From Candidatus Nomurabacteria bacterium (GTDB lineage Bacteria; Patescibacteriota; Minisyncoccia; Phycocordibacterales; UBA9973), in the NCBI GenBank assembly GCA_023267515.1, contig JAHFNF010000016.1, forward strand, positions 1 to 13,418: a stretch of 13,418 bases of DNA, in the 5' to 3' direction. The position numbers and the translations under genes were made by a program. The notes beneath the pieces are model-generated. The model worked only from the letters and a program-made list of their open reading frames with translations, made no database searches and had not been told where the DNA came from. This document shows, piece by piece, positions 1 to 6,574 of this stretch (position 1 is its first letter; each line of letters starts with the position of its first letter).

Positions 1-914
1 TATGTTTCTTTAAATTTAGCGCGTTTTTCTTCGGCATCTACAACCCCTGCCAAATTTTTATAAAATTCTTCTTGCGCATCTACTACATGTAAATTTATCC
101 CTGCTCGCTTACAAGTATCTTTCACCTCTTCAATTTCCTTATATCGCGCACCGCCAGTATCAATCAAGAATGCATATAAATTATTTTTCATCACAGGCGC
201 GAGCAATGCAGCAAGAGTGGTAGAATCTACTCCGCCAGAGACCCCGATAGCTGTGAGGCCACTTCCTACTTTTTTTAAAACTTCATCCCTAATTTCTTTG
301 ATCACATCCCCTGCTTGCCAATCCACTGTCGCCCCGCAAATATTTTCCGCAAAATTTTTCAAAATTAAGTTATTATCTTCCGTCTCAAACACCTCGGGGT
401 GAAACTGCACCGCGTATATTTTTTTATCAGTATTTTCCATTGCTTCAATGGCATTGCCTGAATGCGCCGTCGCCCGGTAGCCACTCGGCACCTTGCTCAC
501 GACATCCCCATGGCTCGCCCATACTTTTAATTTTTTAGGCACACCCCTAAATAGCTCGCCATCTTCAATATTTATTTCTATCGGCCCGTATTCTTTACCG
601 TGCTTCTCTCCACCGGTAACTAAGGATTTATCTTCGCGGTAAGCAACGTAGTGCATTCCATAGCAAATCCCCAGTACTGGGCAATTCATTTTAAAAATCT
701 CTTCCGGAATATCTGGCGCATCTGGATCGTAAACGCTCGCCGCCCCACCAGAGAGGAGAATGCCTTTCGGCTTGTTGTTTTTTATATACTCTCCTATTGT
801 GTCTGTACTGAAAATGATATTCTTGTGGCCGAGTTTTAAGAGCTCCCTGCCGATCACTTGGGTATACTGCGAGCCGAGATCAAGGATGACAAGTTGTGCA
901 GTATTGTTTTCCAT
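1..914 (-). CDS. guaA: GMP synthase (glutamine-hydrolysing), 3' end outside window
   Basis: Converts XMP to GMP with glutamine and ATP in the cytoplasm, the last step of the guanine branch. The first 304 residues are present with no stop; the C-terminal dimerisation part lies left of the window. Visible order: a class I glutamine amidotransferase domain (about 7-192) opening with LDLGSQYTQ, with the nucleophile in GICYGM (Cys84) and the His-Glu pair in FHPEV (His172, Glu174); then the ATP-pyrophosphatase domain with the PP-loop SGGVDS (226-231). The ATG at 914 is three bases after the purA stop, so it is the last visible gene of the guaB-purA-guaA operon. No Shine-Dalgarno sequence precedes it. 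Oddities: GMQ after the nucleophile is GMH here, and the usual D(H/N)GLLR motif of the synthetase domain reads IDTGGAR (251-257). The family assignment is secure. Confidence 0.96.
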   Translation of the reverse strand, partial: MENNTAQLVILDLGSQYTQVIGRELLKLGHKNIIFSTDTIGEYIKNNKPKGILLSGGAASVYDPDAPDIPEEIFKMNCPVLGICYGMHYVAYREDKSLVTGGEKHGKEYGPIEINIEDGELFRGVPKKLKVWASHGDVVSKVPSGYRATAHSGNAIEAMENTDKKIYAVQFHPEVFETEDNNLILKNFAENICGATVDWQAGDVIKEIRDEVLKKVGSGLTAIGVSGGVDSTTLAALLAPVMKNNLYAFLIDTGGARYKEIEEVKDTCKRAGINLHVVDAQEEFYKNLAGVVDAEEKRAKFKET

Positions 915-917
915 ATT

Positions 918-2306
918 TTATACTTTTTTTATTATTTCATCTCGCTTCGGGCCAGTGGAAATAAAAGAGATGGGCACCCCGGTTTCAACCTCAATAAAAT
1001 CCAAATAATCTTTCATCTCCTTTGGAATATCAGCTAGTGAGGTAAATCCTTTTGTATCTTTCTTCCAGCCAGGGAAAATTTTATAGACTGGCTTTGCTTC
1101 CGCGAGCTTGGAAATGTCCACTTCATCTTGCCCTTCGTAATGAGTGCAAACTGCTATTTCATTTAAGGTGTCCAATATATCAATCTTGGTAATACCGAGC
1201 TCAGTGACACCATTTAGGGCAATAGCATATTTAAGAAGCGGCAAATCGAGCCAGCCAGTCCGGCGCGGGCGTCCAGTCGTCGCCCCATATTCATTGCCTA
1301 AACCACGTAAAGCAATACCTTGCTTTAGCGGCACGGAGTCATTTACATCATAATTTAAATTCTCTTCATCAGCTCTGGTATGTGTTGTAGACCATTTATC
1401 AGCTTCTTGCCCACCAATCTCTGTCGGGAAACAGCCATTACCCACCCGGGTAACATATGCCTTGCAAACACCCAAGACAGTGCCGATGTCGGATGGAGCA
1501 AGGCCTAGGCCCACGCAAGCACCAGCAGAAGTTGTATGTGAGGAAGTGACGCCACGCCTCGTACCAAAACGCACATCAAGTAAGGTCCCTTGTGCCCCTT
1601 CCGCTATCACTTGCTCACCATTTTTCAAAGCAGTCTGTAAAAATGAATGGCAAGGCACAATATTTAAAGTCTGTAGTAGGGCCACTCCATCAAAAAATTT
1701 CTCTTCTTCTTCAGCGAGGGCTTTCAAATCTGGTTGAAAATTATATTTGCCGGATAAAGTTTTGAGATGGGATTCTTTTATTTCCTCGTAACGCTTGTGA
1801 AAAACTTTATCATCTTCTGCTTCATAAACTGCTAGATCATCTGTACGGCTGTAAAAATCTCCATAAGTGGGACCGATCGCTTTATTGGTTGTACCAATAC
1901 GTCCCCCTCCGCGCTCGCTTTCTTGCACCGCCTCAATAAGCTTGGCTGTGGGCACCACCACTGTCGCTTCTTTCGCAATAAATAAATTTTCTTTCCACCA
2001 CGGAGCGATGTCTTTTATCTCAGCAATTTCTTTTTTCATTGAGACGACGTCAATATTTACTCCGGCTCCTACAAGATTTTTTGTATTCTTTTCTAAGATT
2101 CCTGATGGGATGGAATGAAAAACCACTTTCCTGTTGCCAAATTCAATGGAGTGCCCGGCATTTGATCCGCCTTGAAAGCGAGCCACTAAAAGTTTTTGCG
2201 TTTCACTAAGAGTTGAAACAAGATAATCAATAAATTTTCCTTTTCCTTCGTCACCCCATTGCAACCCAAGTATCACTGATACTCGTTTCTTTTTATTATC
2301 ACTCAT
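918..2306 (-). CDS. purA: Adenylosuccinate synthetase
   Basis: Joins aspartate to IMP using GTP, the first committed step to AMP. It has 462 residues against about 430 for most bacterial enzymes. The N-terminal GTP-binding signature QWGDEGKGK has the catalytic Asp19; GGSNAGH carries the catalytic His52 (usually GGNNAGH). The IMP-binding GTT (138-140) is followed by IGPTYGD and Arg154, which matches the Arg supplied across the dimer interface in E. coli. EGAQGTLLD (236-244), the VTSSHTTS switch region, GATTGRPRRTGW (341-352) and the STGP guanine-binding motif near the C-terminus follow. Much of the extra length is an insertion around 300-335, before GNEYGATTG. The ATG is one base after the guaB stop, so translation is probably coupled; there is no Shine-Dalgarno sequence. 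Together with guaB and guaA it places both exits from IMP in one transcript. Confidence 0.97.
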   Translation of the reverse strand: MSDNKKKRVSVILGLQWGDEGKGKFIDYLVSTLSETQKLLVARFQGGSNAGHSIEFGNRKVVFHSIPSGILEKNTKNLVGAGVNIDVVSMKKEIAEIKDIAPWWKENLFIAKEATVVVPTAKLIEAVQESERGGGRIGTTNKAIGPTYGDFYSRTDDLAVYEAEDDKVFHKRYEEIKESHLKTLSGKYNFQPDLKALAEEEEKFFDGVALLQTLNIVPCHSFLQTALKNGEQVIAEGAQGTLLDVRFGTRRGVTSSHTTSAGACVGLGLAPSDIGTVLGVCKAYVTRVGNGCFPTEIGGQEADKWSTTHTRADEENLNYDVNDSVPLKQGIALRGLGNEYGATTGRPRRTGWLDLPLLKYAIALNGVTELGITKIDILDTLNEIAVCTHYEGQDEVDISKLAEAKPVYKIFPGWKKDTKGFTSLADIPKEMKDYLDFIEVETGVPISFISTGPKRDEIIKKV

Positions 2307-2307
2307 A

Positions 2308-3783
2308 TTATTTAGAATAATTCGGCGCTTCTTTGGTAATGGTCACATCATGTGGATGACTTTCCGTCATACCTGATTGGGTAATCTTAGTAAAATTCGC
2401 ATCCCACATATCTTTTATACTTCCGGCCCCGATATACCCCATCCCTGCGCGAAGTCCCCCGACGTATTGATAGACAATTTCCGCCACAGTACCCTTAAAC
2501 GGCACGATACCGACTATCCCTTCCGGCACCAACTTGGAGCTTTCTAATTCGGTATCTTGGAAATAGCGGTCCTTTGAGCCCTCTTGCATTGCTTCTACTG
2601 ACCCCATCCCGCGATAACTTTTAAAACGCCTGCCTTCCAAGAGCACCATCTCTCCCGGGGACTCTTCTGTGCCAGCAAAGAGCGAGCCCATCATAACCGT
2701 GGATGCCCCAGCCACAAGCGCTTTTACCATATCGCCACTATAACGGATTCCCCCATCAGCAATTACCGGAATATCATAACCGGCATTTCTCAGAGCTTCA
2801 GCGGCATTCATAATGGCGGAAAGTTGCGGAACGCCAATACCAGCAATCACCCTCGTTGTACAAATTGATCCAGGGCCGACACCGACTTTTACCGCATCCG
2901 CTCCGGCCTTGGCGAGCGTTACCGCTCCCTCACCAGTAGCGACATTACCAACTATGATTTGAGCCTTTGGGTACGTTTTTTTAATTTTTTTTAAAGCATC
3001 AATGATACCCTTTGAATGCCCATGCGCGCTGTCTAGTACTAAAACATCCGCGCCGGCGTCCAGCAACTCTTTAGCAGAAGTTAGCGCTTGCGGTCCTGCG
3101 CTGATAGCCGCCCCTACTCGGAGCCTGCCACGCTCATCTTTTGAAGCATTTGGGTTGGCCTCACCTTTTTGAATATCCTTGTAAGTAATGAGCCCGACTA
3201 AAACACCTTTTTTATTTACAATCGGTAATTTTTTTATTTTATTATGGAGTAAAATATTTTTTGCTTGTGCAAGCGAACAGGATTCTGGTGCTGTAATAAG
3301 TTTCTTGGTCATCACGGTACTTACTTTTTTAGAGAGATTTGTTTCCGAGCGCATATCTCGGCTGGTAATAATGCCTACAAGTTTTCCTCCATCCTCCACG
3401 ATTGGAAGCCCTCCGATACCTTTTTCCTCCAAGAGCTTTGTCGCCTCTGCCAAAGTTGCGTCAGGAGAAAGTGTATACGGATCTTGGATGATACTATTTT
3501 CAGATCGTTTAACTTGCTTAATCTGAGCCACCTGCTCTGTGATTGGCATATTTTTATGGATGATACCGATACCCCCAGCTTGGGCGATAGCCACAGCTAA
3601 CCGTGCCTCGGTGACCGTGTCCATCGCGGCAGAAATGATGGGAGTGTTTAGAGCTATTTTTTTAGTTAAATGGGTCTTTACGATGACTTCACGGGGGAGT
3701 ATCTCCGAATACCGAGGTATTATCAAGACGTCATCAAAAGTCAAAGACTCTTGTATATCCCCACGTTTTGAGGCCTTTTTCAT
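2308..3783 (-). CDS. guaB: Inosine-5'-monophosphate dehydrogenase
   Basis: NAD-dependent oxidation of IMP to XMP, the rate-limiting step of guanine nucleotide synthesis. At 491 residues it is full length. The TIM-barrel starts with [10 protein letters not shown] (14-23) and SAAMDTVTE; a tandem CBS (Bateman) domain occupies about 93-200 and is the usual adenine/guanine nucleotide sensor. The catalytic loop GPGSICTTR has Cys298; [11 protein letters not shown] (331-341), YRGMGS (380-385) and the flap KDRYFQ (394-399) complete the active site. It is the first gene of guaB-purA-guaA. The ATG is supported by an extended -10 box six bases upstream, predicting an mRNA that begins at the start codon. 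No leader remains for a riboswitch, so control would act at the promoter or through the CBS domains. Confidence 0.98.
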   Translation of the reverse strand: MKKASKRGDIQESLTFDDVLIIPRYSEILPREVIVKTHLTKKIALNTPIISAAMDTVTEARLAVAIAQAGGIGIIHKNMPITEQVAQIKQVKRSENSIIQDPYTLSPDATLAEATKLLEEKGIGGLPIVEDGGKLVGIITSRDMRSETNLSKKVSTVMTKKLITAPESCSLAQAKNILLHNKIKKLPIVNKKGVLVGLITYKDIQKGEANPNASKDERGRLRVGAAISAGPQALTSAKELLDAGADVLVLDSAHGHSKGIIDALKKIKKTYPKAQIIVGNVATGEGAVTLAKAGADAVKVGVGPGSICTTRVIAGIGVPQLSAIMNAAEALRNAGYDIPVIADGGIRYSGDMVKALVAGASTVMMGSLFAGTEESPGEMVLLEGRRFKSYRGMGSVEAMQEGSKDRYFQDTELESSKLVPEGIVGIVPFKGTVAEIVYQYVGGLRAGMGYIGAGSIKDMWDANFTKITQSGMTESHPHDVTITKEAPNYSK

Positions 3784-3789
3784 TTAAGG

Positions 3790-3798
3790 AGTATAACA
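3790..3798 (-). promoter_or_regulatory. Extended -10 promoter of guaB, predicted leaderless
   Basis: On the minus strand TGTTATACT (TGn plus a -10 hexamer matching TATAAT at 5 of 6) is followed by CCTTAA and then the guaB ATG. With the usual seven-base distance from the last -10 base to +1, transcription would start at the A of the ATG (3783). No good -35 is visible, which is normal for extended -10 promoters. Confidence 0.7.
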
Positions 3799-3800
3799 TA

Positions 3801-3818
3801 TTTATTTTTAAAAATAAA
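3801..3818. repeat. 18-bp perfect AT palindrome upstream of guaB
   Basis: TTTATTTTTAAAAATAAA is its own reverse complement. It spans about -18 to -35 relative to the predicted guaB start, the place of a -35 element, and follows the stop of the peptidoglycan-binding gene. It could be an operator, a weak AT hairpin ending the upstream gene, or chance in AT-rich DNA. No GC stem is present. Confidence 0.45.
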
Positions 3819-3826
3819 ATATTAAG

Positions 3827-4360
3827 TTACCCTTGCTTTTTTAGCCAATCAATCATCTTACTAAAAGTAGCCTGGCCGGCTTCCCCACTTGCGGTAAGAC
3901 CTTCTGCTTTCTGAAATGCTATGATGGCCTTTTTTGTACTATCGCCAAAATCATTGTCTATTTTATTTGTCGTATTATTGTAAATATTTAAAAATTGCTG
4001 AATAGTGCCCACCCGAGTACCTCGTGATTTTAGCTTCATTGTCACATTGTCATCTATGAGTTGCTGCAAAGCATTTATTAAATCTTGATATTTATACACG
4101 GTGGCTGGCGCCACTGGATTTTGTTCTGCCGGCTCAGTGTTTTGCTCACTTGTCTCTGCGATAGGCTGAAAAGCGCTGAGCTGATTTTTTAAATCAGCTG
4201 TTTCTTTTTCCAACTCTGCATTTTCTTTTTCAAGCGATTTTAACTTCTCGGTATTCACATGTTCACTGCCGGATTGGAGCGTAGTAATAGCCCAGTAACC
4301 TAAAAGGCCCACCAACGCCAAAACAACGATTGAAAACAAAGTAAATTTTAACTTTTCCAT
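3827..4360 (-). CDS. Membrane-anchored coiled-coil protein with peptidoglycan-binding-like domain
   Basis: A 177-residue envelope protein. Residues 5-27 are one hydrophobic segment (FTLFSIVVLALVGLLGYWAI) after MEKLK, read as an uncleaved signal anchor with the rest outside. Residues about 35-66 are rich in Glu, Lys and Leu with heptad spacing (coiled coil). A Pro/Ala/Gln-rich linker follows (about 67-88), and the last ~85 residues fit a PG_binding_1-like three-helix fold: RGTRVGTIQQFLN, then FGDSTKKAIIAFQKAEGL and a closing TFSKMIDWL helix. No enzymatic domain is attached. The layout mirrors the VanY-type protein two genes upstream. It is 43 bases ahead of guaB on the same strand with no GC-rich terminator between, so some read-through is possible. 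The exact role is unknown; binding to cell wall or holding wall enzymes is an inference. Confidence 0.8.
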   Translation of the reverse strand: MEKLKFTLFSIVVLALVGLLGYWAITTLQSGSEHVNTEKLKSLEKENAELEKETADLKNQLSAFQPIAETSEQNTEPAEQNPVAPATVYKYQDLINALQQLIDDNVTMKLKSRGTRVGTIQQFLNIYNNTTNKIDNDFGDSTKKAIIAFQKAEGLTASGEAGQATFSKMIDWLKKQG

Positions 4361-4366
4361 ACAAAT

Positions 4367-4375
4367 ATAATATCA
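4367..4375 (-). promoter_or_regulatory. Extended -10 promoter of the peptidoglycan-binding gene, predicted leaderless
   Basis: Minus strand reads TGATATTAT, then ATTTGT, then ATG. The TGn extension and a 5-of-6 -10 hexamer are in the same position as at guaB, so +1 falls on the A of the ATG at 4360. No Shine-Dalgarno sequence is present. Confidence 0.65.
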
Positions 4376-4398
4376 AAAAAACAAAAGATAAAAATCTT
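4376..4398 (-). terminator. Weak hairpin plus T-tract after the small basic gene
   Basis: Immediately after the stop of the 37-residue gene the minus strand has AAGAT, a TTTT loop, ATCTT and then a T-rich run (4386-4376). The stem is only five AT-rich pairs, so it is a doubtful intrinsic terminator. It abuts the next gene's -10 element. Confidence 0.3.
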
Positions 4399-4399
4399 A

Positions 4400-4513
4400 T
4401 TAATTCTTTTTCTTTTTAGCAAGTAGCGCGTGCTTGATAGCGAGACGCTTCTTGGTCTTGTGTGAACGTCTAGATTTCTTTTTTGGACTAAGGGTTGTTC
4501 CTCTTTTTGCCAT
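4400..4513 (-). CDS. 37-residue highly basic small protein, function unknown
   Basis: ATG at 4513, TAA at 4400-4402. It begins MAKRGTTLSPKKKSRRSH and ends in LLAKKKKN. By direct count 18 of 37 residues are Lys, Arg or His and there is no acidic residue. This composition resembles small ribosomal or nucleic-acid-binding proteins, but I cannot match it to bL32, bL34, bL36, THX or another named family. It sits in a 206-base gap between the VanY-type gene and the peptidoglycan-binding gene, preceded by a perfect TATAAT with a leader of about 20 bases and no Shine-Dalgarno sequence. The codons are ordinary and the frame is clean over the whole span, favouring a real gene. An RNA-binding or ribosome-associated role is a guess from charge alone. 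Confidence 0.6.
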   Translation of the reverse strand: MAKRGTTLSPKKKSRRSHKTKKRLAIKHALLAKKKKN

Positions 4514-4540
4514 ATAATTTTTTGTTATTAGTAAGTTTGT

Positions 4541-4546
4541 ATTATA
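4541..4546 (-). promoter_or_regulatory. -10 box of the small basic gene
   Basis: A perfect TATAAT on the minus strand, overlapping nothing coding and lying between the VanY-type stop and the small gene. The predicted +1 is near 4534, giving a leader of about 20 bases. The -35 region is a T/A run with no clear hexamer. Confidence 0.5.
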
Positions 4547-4566
4547 CTAGAAATTTTTTAAAAAAC

Positions 4567-5466
4567 CTAATCAAAAATCTTAATCAAATATTCATCAATA
4601 TCGCGCTGATCCCAATCGTAAAAATATTTTCCTTCATCATTTAATTCCCTTGCCAACTCTACCCCCACAAACCGCCAATGCCACGGCTCGTATTTGTAAA
4701 ACGAATTCCCTTGTGGGTAAGAAAGAATAAAGCCATGATCATATGCATTATCGAGGAGCCACTGGTAGGCGGTTGTTTTTTCAAAACCGTTGAGCGAACC
4801 GTATAATCCAGGGGTTGTAAAATCTAGCGTCGTGCCGAGCTGATGCTCGGAATATCCTTGTTCTGCAGAAAAACTATTTGCTGTTCCTGCTCCATATTGC
4901 ACAGTGTACGCATTTTTTAAATTATTTTGCATTTGAAATGAACGATAAGCGGAAGCGACCCAGATCACTATACCATCATGCTTTGCTTCTTCCAACATAT
5001 CATCTAAAAAGGGAGAGACATCTGCTAAAATCTGAGTCTGTTTACTTGGGACACTGAGATACTCTTTATCAATATCTTCCAATTCAGTCGGCACATAATT
5101 TTCACTTAAAAAGTAAACTTTTGAATACTTTTTTAAAAGCTCAGGATCAATCGTGGTCAGCTTGGTAAGCTCATCTATTTTATCTTCTTGTCTTCTTTTT
5201 TGGCGTTCAAGTTTAAGATTAGTTTTTTGTTGATCGGAGAGAGTCGCGGTAATGCTGTCATTTTCACTTTGCACCTCTTCTAATCTATGCTCCAAATCTT
5301 TTAGGTTGCTTTCATAGGATGCAGTGATGCTGGTGAGCTCTGTCTTTGCGGCCGTAAGATTTGTATAAAGATAAAAAATCCCATAGCCTAAGGCCCCGAT
5401 GACAACCACCCCAAGGATTTTAAGAGTGTTTCCTCTATTAAAATAAGCAATGATTTTTTCTTTCAC
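4567..5466 (-). CDS. Membrane-anchored VanY-type D-alanyl-D-alanine carboxypeptidase
   Basis: Zinc metallopeptidase predicted to remove the terminal D-Ala from peptidoglycan stem peptides outside the membrane. The 299 residues read as: a short basic start, a transmembrane segment at about 15-35, a charged coiled coil (about 38-103), and a VanY/peptidase M15 domain (about 115-290). Metal and catalytic motifs are all present: ASAYRSFQMQ (171-180), SEHQLGTTLDF with ligands His208 and Asp215, and EPWHWR with catalytic Glu260 and ligand His263. The start is GTG at 5466, chosen because a TGATATAAT box ends exactly six bases before it. The domain layout matches the peptidoglycan-binding protein downstream, and the same window encodes Ddl, which makes the D-Ala-D-Ala substrate. 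D,D- rather than L,D-specificity is inferred from the family. Confidence 0.9.
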   Translation of the reverse strand: MKEKIIAYFNRGNTLKILGVVVIGALGYGIFYLYTNLTAAKTELTSITASYESNLKDLEHRLEEVQSENDSITATLSDQQKTNLKLERQKRRQEDKIDELTKLTTIDPELLKKYSKVYFLSENYVPTELEDIDKEYLSVPSKQTQILADVSPFLDDMLEEAKHDGIVIWVASAYRSFQMQNNLKNAYTVQYGAGTANSFSAEQGYSEHQLGTTLDFTTPGLYGSLNGFEKTTAYQWLLDNAYDHGFILSYPQGNSFYKYEPWHWRFVGVELARELNDEGKYFYDWDQRDIDEYLIKIFD

Positions 5467-5472
5467 TTTTGA

Positions 5473-5481
5473 ATTATATCA
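5473..5481 (-). promoter_or_regulatory. Extended -10 promoter of the VanY-type gene, predicted leaderless
   Basis: Minus strand TGATATAAT (perfect -10 with TGn), then TCAAAA, then the GTG start. The predicted +1 is the G of GTG at 5466. This is the best match of the four boxes of this kind in the window and it decides the start codon. Confidence 0.75.
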
Positions 5482-5517
5482 CAAAATATTTTTATTTCGG
5501 CTTATTGCTTAGTGACG

Positions 5518-5547
5518 TTGTAAAACAATAATTCTTACATATATAAT
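5518..5547 (+). promoter_or_regulatory. Possible distal promoter of the PAP2 gene
   Basis: TTGTAA at 5518-5523 and a perfect TATAAT at 5542-5547, spaced by 18. The predicted +1 is near 5554. A transcript from here would contain both arms of the inverted repeat 5569-5577/5627-5635 and could fold just before the ATG. Confidence 0.4.
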
Positions 5548-5555
5548 CTCGCAAA

Positions 5556-5622
5556 AAACGTTCTTGGGAGTGTTGTTGACTAAATACAAAAAAGCTGTAT
5601 TATTGGGACCATAAACGTTCTT
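5556..5622 (+). repeat. 10-bp direct repeat flanking the PAP2 promoter
   Basis: AAACGTTCTT occurs at 5556-5565 and again at 5613-5622, 57 bases apart start to start. One copy is upstream of the -35 and one is in the leader; each contains the palindrome AACGTT. Confidence 0.7.
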
Positions 5623-5635
5623 AAAAAACAACACT
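5569..5635. repeat. 9-bp inverted repeat flanking the PAP2 promoter
   Basis: AGTGTTGTT (5569-5577) and its exact reverse complement AACAACACT (5627-5635) enclose the -35/-10 pair. The left arm overlaps the -35 by two bases; the right arm ends one base before the ATG. It could be a paired operator, or an RNA hairpin in a transcript from the distal promoter. Confidence 0.65.
5576..5603 (+). promoter_or_regulatory. Sigma70-like promoter of the PAP2 gene
   Basis: TTGACT at 5576-5581, a 16-base spacer and TATTAT at 5598-5603. The predicted +1 is near 5610, leaving a leader of about 27 bases without a Shine-Dalgarno sequence. Confidence 0.6.
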
Positions 5636-5636
5636 T

Positions 5637-6329
5637 ATGAAAACAATACCTTTACTCCCCCCGTTCAAACAGATACAGAGATTCGAAAGAAGGATAGGTA
5701 AAATAAAGAATAGATTCTTTTCAATGAATAAGTGGTTAGCATTTTCCATTATATTTTTTGGTTTATTTGGGGTATATCTGGCTATCAATCAAATCCCAAT
5801 GTATCGATTCGCCTATCAATTAAATGCAATTGAAAAAAGAATACCATTTCTTCCGTGGAGTTTCACTATTTACTTCTCAATTTTTTTACAAATTGCGATC
5901 GTAATTCATCGCAGTTCGCAAAAATTATTTAGAGAATTAATAGGAATACTAATTCCACTGGTCATTCTATACTTCATCCTGTTTCTGTCTTTGCCACTAA
6001 GATACCCAGCGGAAAACTACCCTAGTGATAATTCCTTTATTTGCTCCCTCCGGAAGATAGATGTTGGGAATTGCTATCCGTCCCTTCACGTGGCTCTTAC
6101 TATTATTTTTTCATTTGCATATGGGTATATTCAGAAACAAAGAAAATTAAGAATTTTAATGTGGATGTGGTCACTCCTTATCATTCTATCCGTCCTGACA
6201 ACCAAGCAGCATTATCTATTGGATGTAGTGGCATCAATAGTGCTTACAATTGTATGGTGGATAAGATGGGGTATACCAAAGACAGTAGATAGGTATTATC
6301 AATATCTGGAGGCTAGGTATAGTAGCTAG
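5637..6329 (+). CDS. PAP2-family integral membrane phosphatase/phosphotransferase
   Basis: A 230-residue polytopic membrane protein, probably acting on lipid or isoprenoid phosphates at the membrane. Hydrophobic segments lie near 33-51, 73-91, 102-120, 152-165, 172-187 and 197-210. PAP2 signatures: an RYP element (122-124) at the place of the first motif, CYPSLHVAL with His151, and TTKQHYLLDV with His192 and Asp196, the third-motif His and Asp. The Lys before QH, rather than Arg, resembles the PAP2_3 (inositol phosphorylceramide synthase-like) branch. Substrate is not predictable; undecaprenyl diphosphate recycling or phospholipid headgroup exchange are both possible. It is a single-gene unit with its own promoter and terminator, divergent from the VanY-type gene. 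Arg codons are overwhelmingly AGA/AGG (12 of 15 counted) and ATA is frequent, unlike uvrA or purA, which may indicate separate ancestry. Confidence 0.85.
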   Translation: MKTIPLLPPFKQIQRFERRIGKIKNRFFSMNKWLAFSIIFFGLFGVYLAINQIPMYRFAYQLNAIEKRIPFLPWSFTIYFSIFLQIAIVIHRSSQKLFRELIGILIPLVILYFILFLSLPLRYPAENYPSDNSFICSLRKIDVGNCYPSLHVALTIIFSFAYGYIQKQRKLRILMWMWSLLIILSVLTTKQHYLLDVVASIVLTIVWWIRWGIPKTVDRYYQYLEARYSS

Positions 6330-6335
6330 CCGCAC

Positions 6336-6387
6336 AAACCTTACTTGAACGAGATTATCAAATCTTTAATTCAAGTAAGGTTTTTTT
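6336..6387 (+). terminator. Rho-independent terminator of the PAP2 gene
   Basis: AAACCTTACTTGAA (6336-6349) pairs perfectly with TTCAAGTAAGGTTT (6370-6383), and the T run continues to 6387. Within the loop AGATT (6352-6356) can pair with AATCT (6361-6365), extending the hairpin. It starts seven bases after the stop. Confidence 0.85.
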
Positions 6388-6393
6388 ATTGGG

Positions 6394-6465
6394 CTCCGGG
6401 GGTAGGGATCGAACCTACGACCAATCGCTTAACAGGCGACCGCTCTACCGCTGAGCTACCCCGGA
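6394..6465 (-). tRNA. tRNA-Asn (anticodon GTT)
   Basis: A complete 72-base cloverleaf on the minus strand: acceptor TCCGGGG/CCCCGGA, D stem GCTC/GAGC, anticodon stem GTCGC/GCGAT around loop CTGTTAA, T arm GTAGG TTCGATC CCTAC, discriminator G. The following bases are CCCA, not CCA, so the 3' CCA is probably added by tRNA nucleotidyltransferase. Its 3' end lies close to the convergent PAP2 terminator. Confidence 0.95.
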
Positions 6466-6492
6466 ATGTTTCTAAAAACTTTAAAGAACCAC

Positions 6493-6498
6493 GTTATA
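6493..6498 (-). promoter_or_regulatory. Candidate -10 box of tRNA-Asn
   Basis: TATAAC on the minus strand, about 28 bases before the mature 5' end. The predicted +1 is near 6486. There is no convincing -35 in the poly-T region upstream. Confidence 0.35.
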
Positions 6499-6525
6499 CT
6501 AGCAAAAAAGAGATAAAAAAACAAT

Positions 6526-6553
6526 TTGCATTATATGAAAAATAAAGTAATAT
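6526..6553 (+). promoter_or_regulatory. Candidate promoter of the tRNA-Ala pair
   Basis: TTGCAT (6526-6531), a 16-base spacer and TAATAT (6548-6553). The predicted +1 near 6560 is about 15 bases before the first tRNA-Ala. It is the best -35/-10 pair in the 109-base gap between the divergent tRNA genes. Confidence 0.45.
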
Positions 6554-6574
6554 TGATAGGCAAACAAAAATATT

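Noticed and set aside
6345..6545. Open frame with GVGIEPTTNRLTGDRSTAELP, overlapping the tRNA-Asn region
   Set aside because: This peptide is the well-known false translation of the strand opposite a tRNA gene; the tRNA-Asn cloverleaf is complete and explains the sequence.
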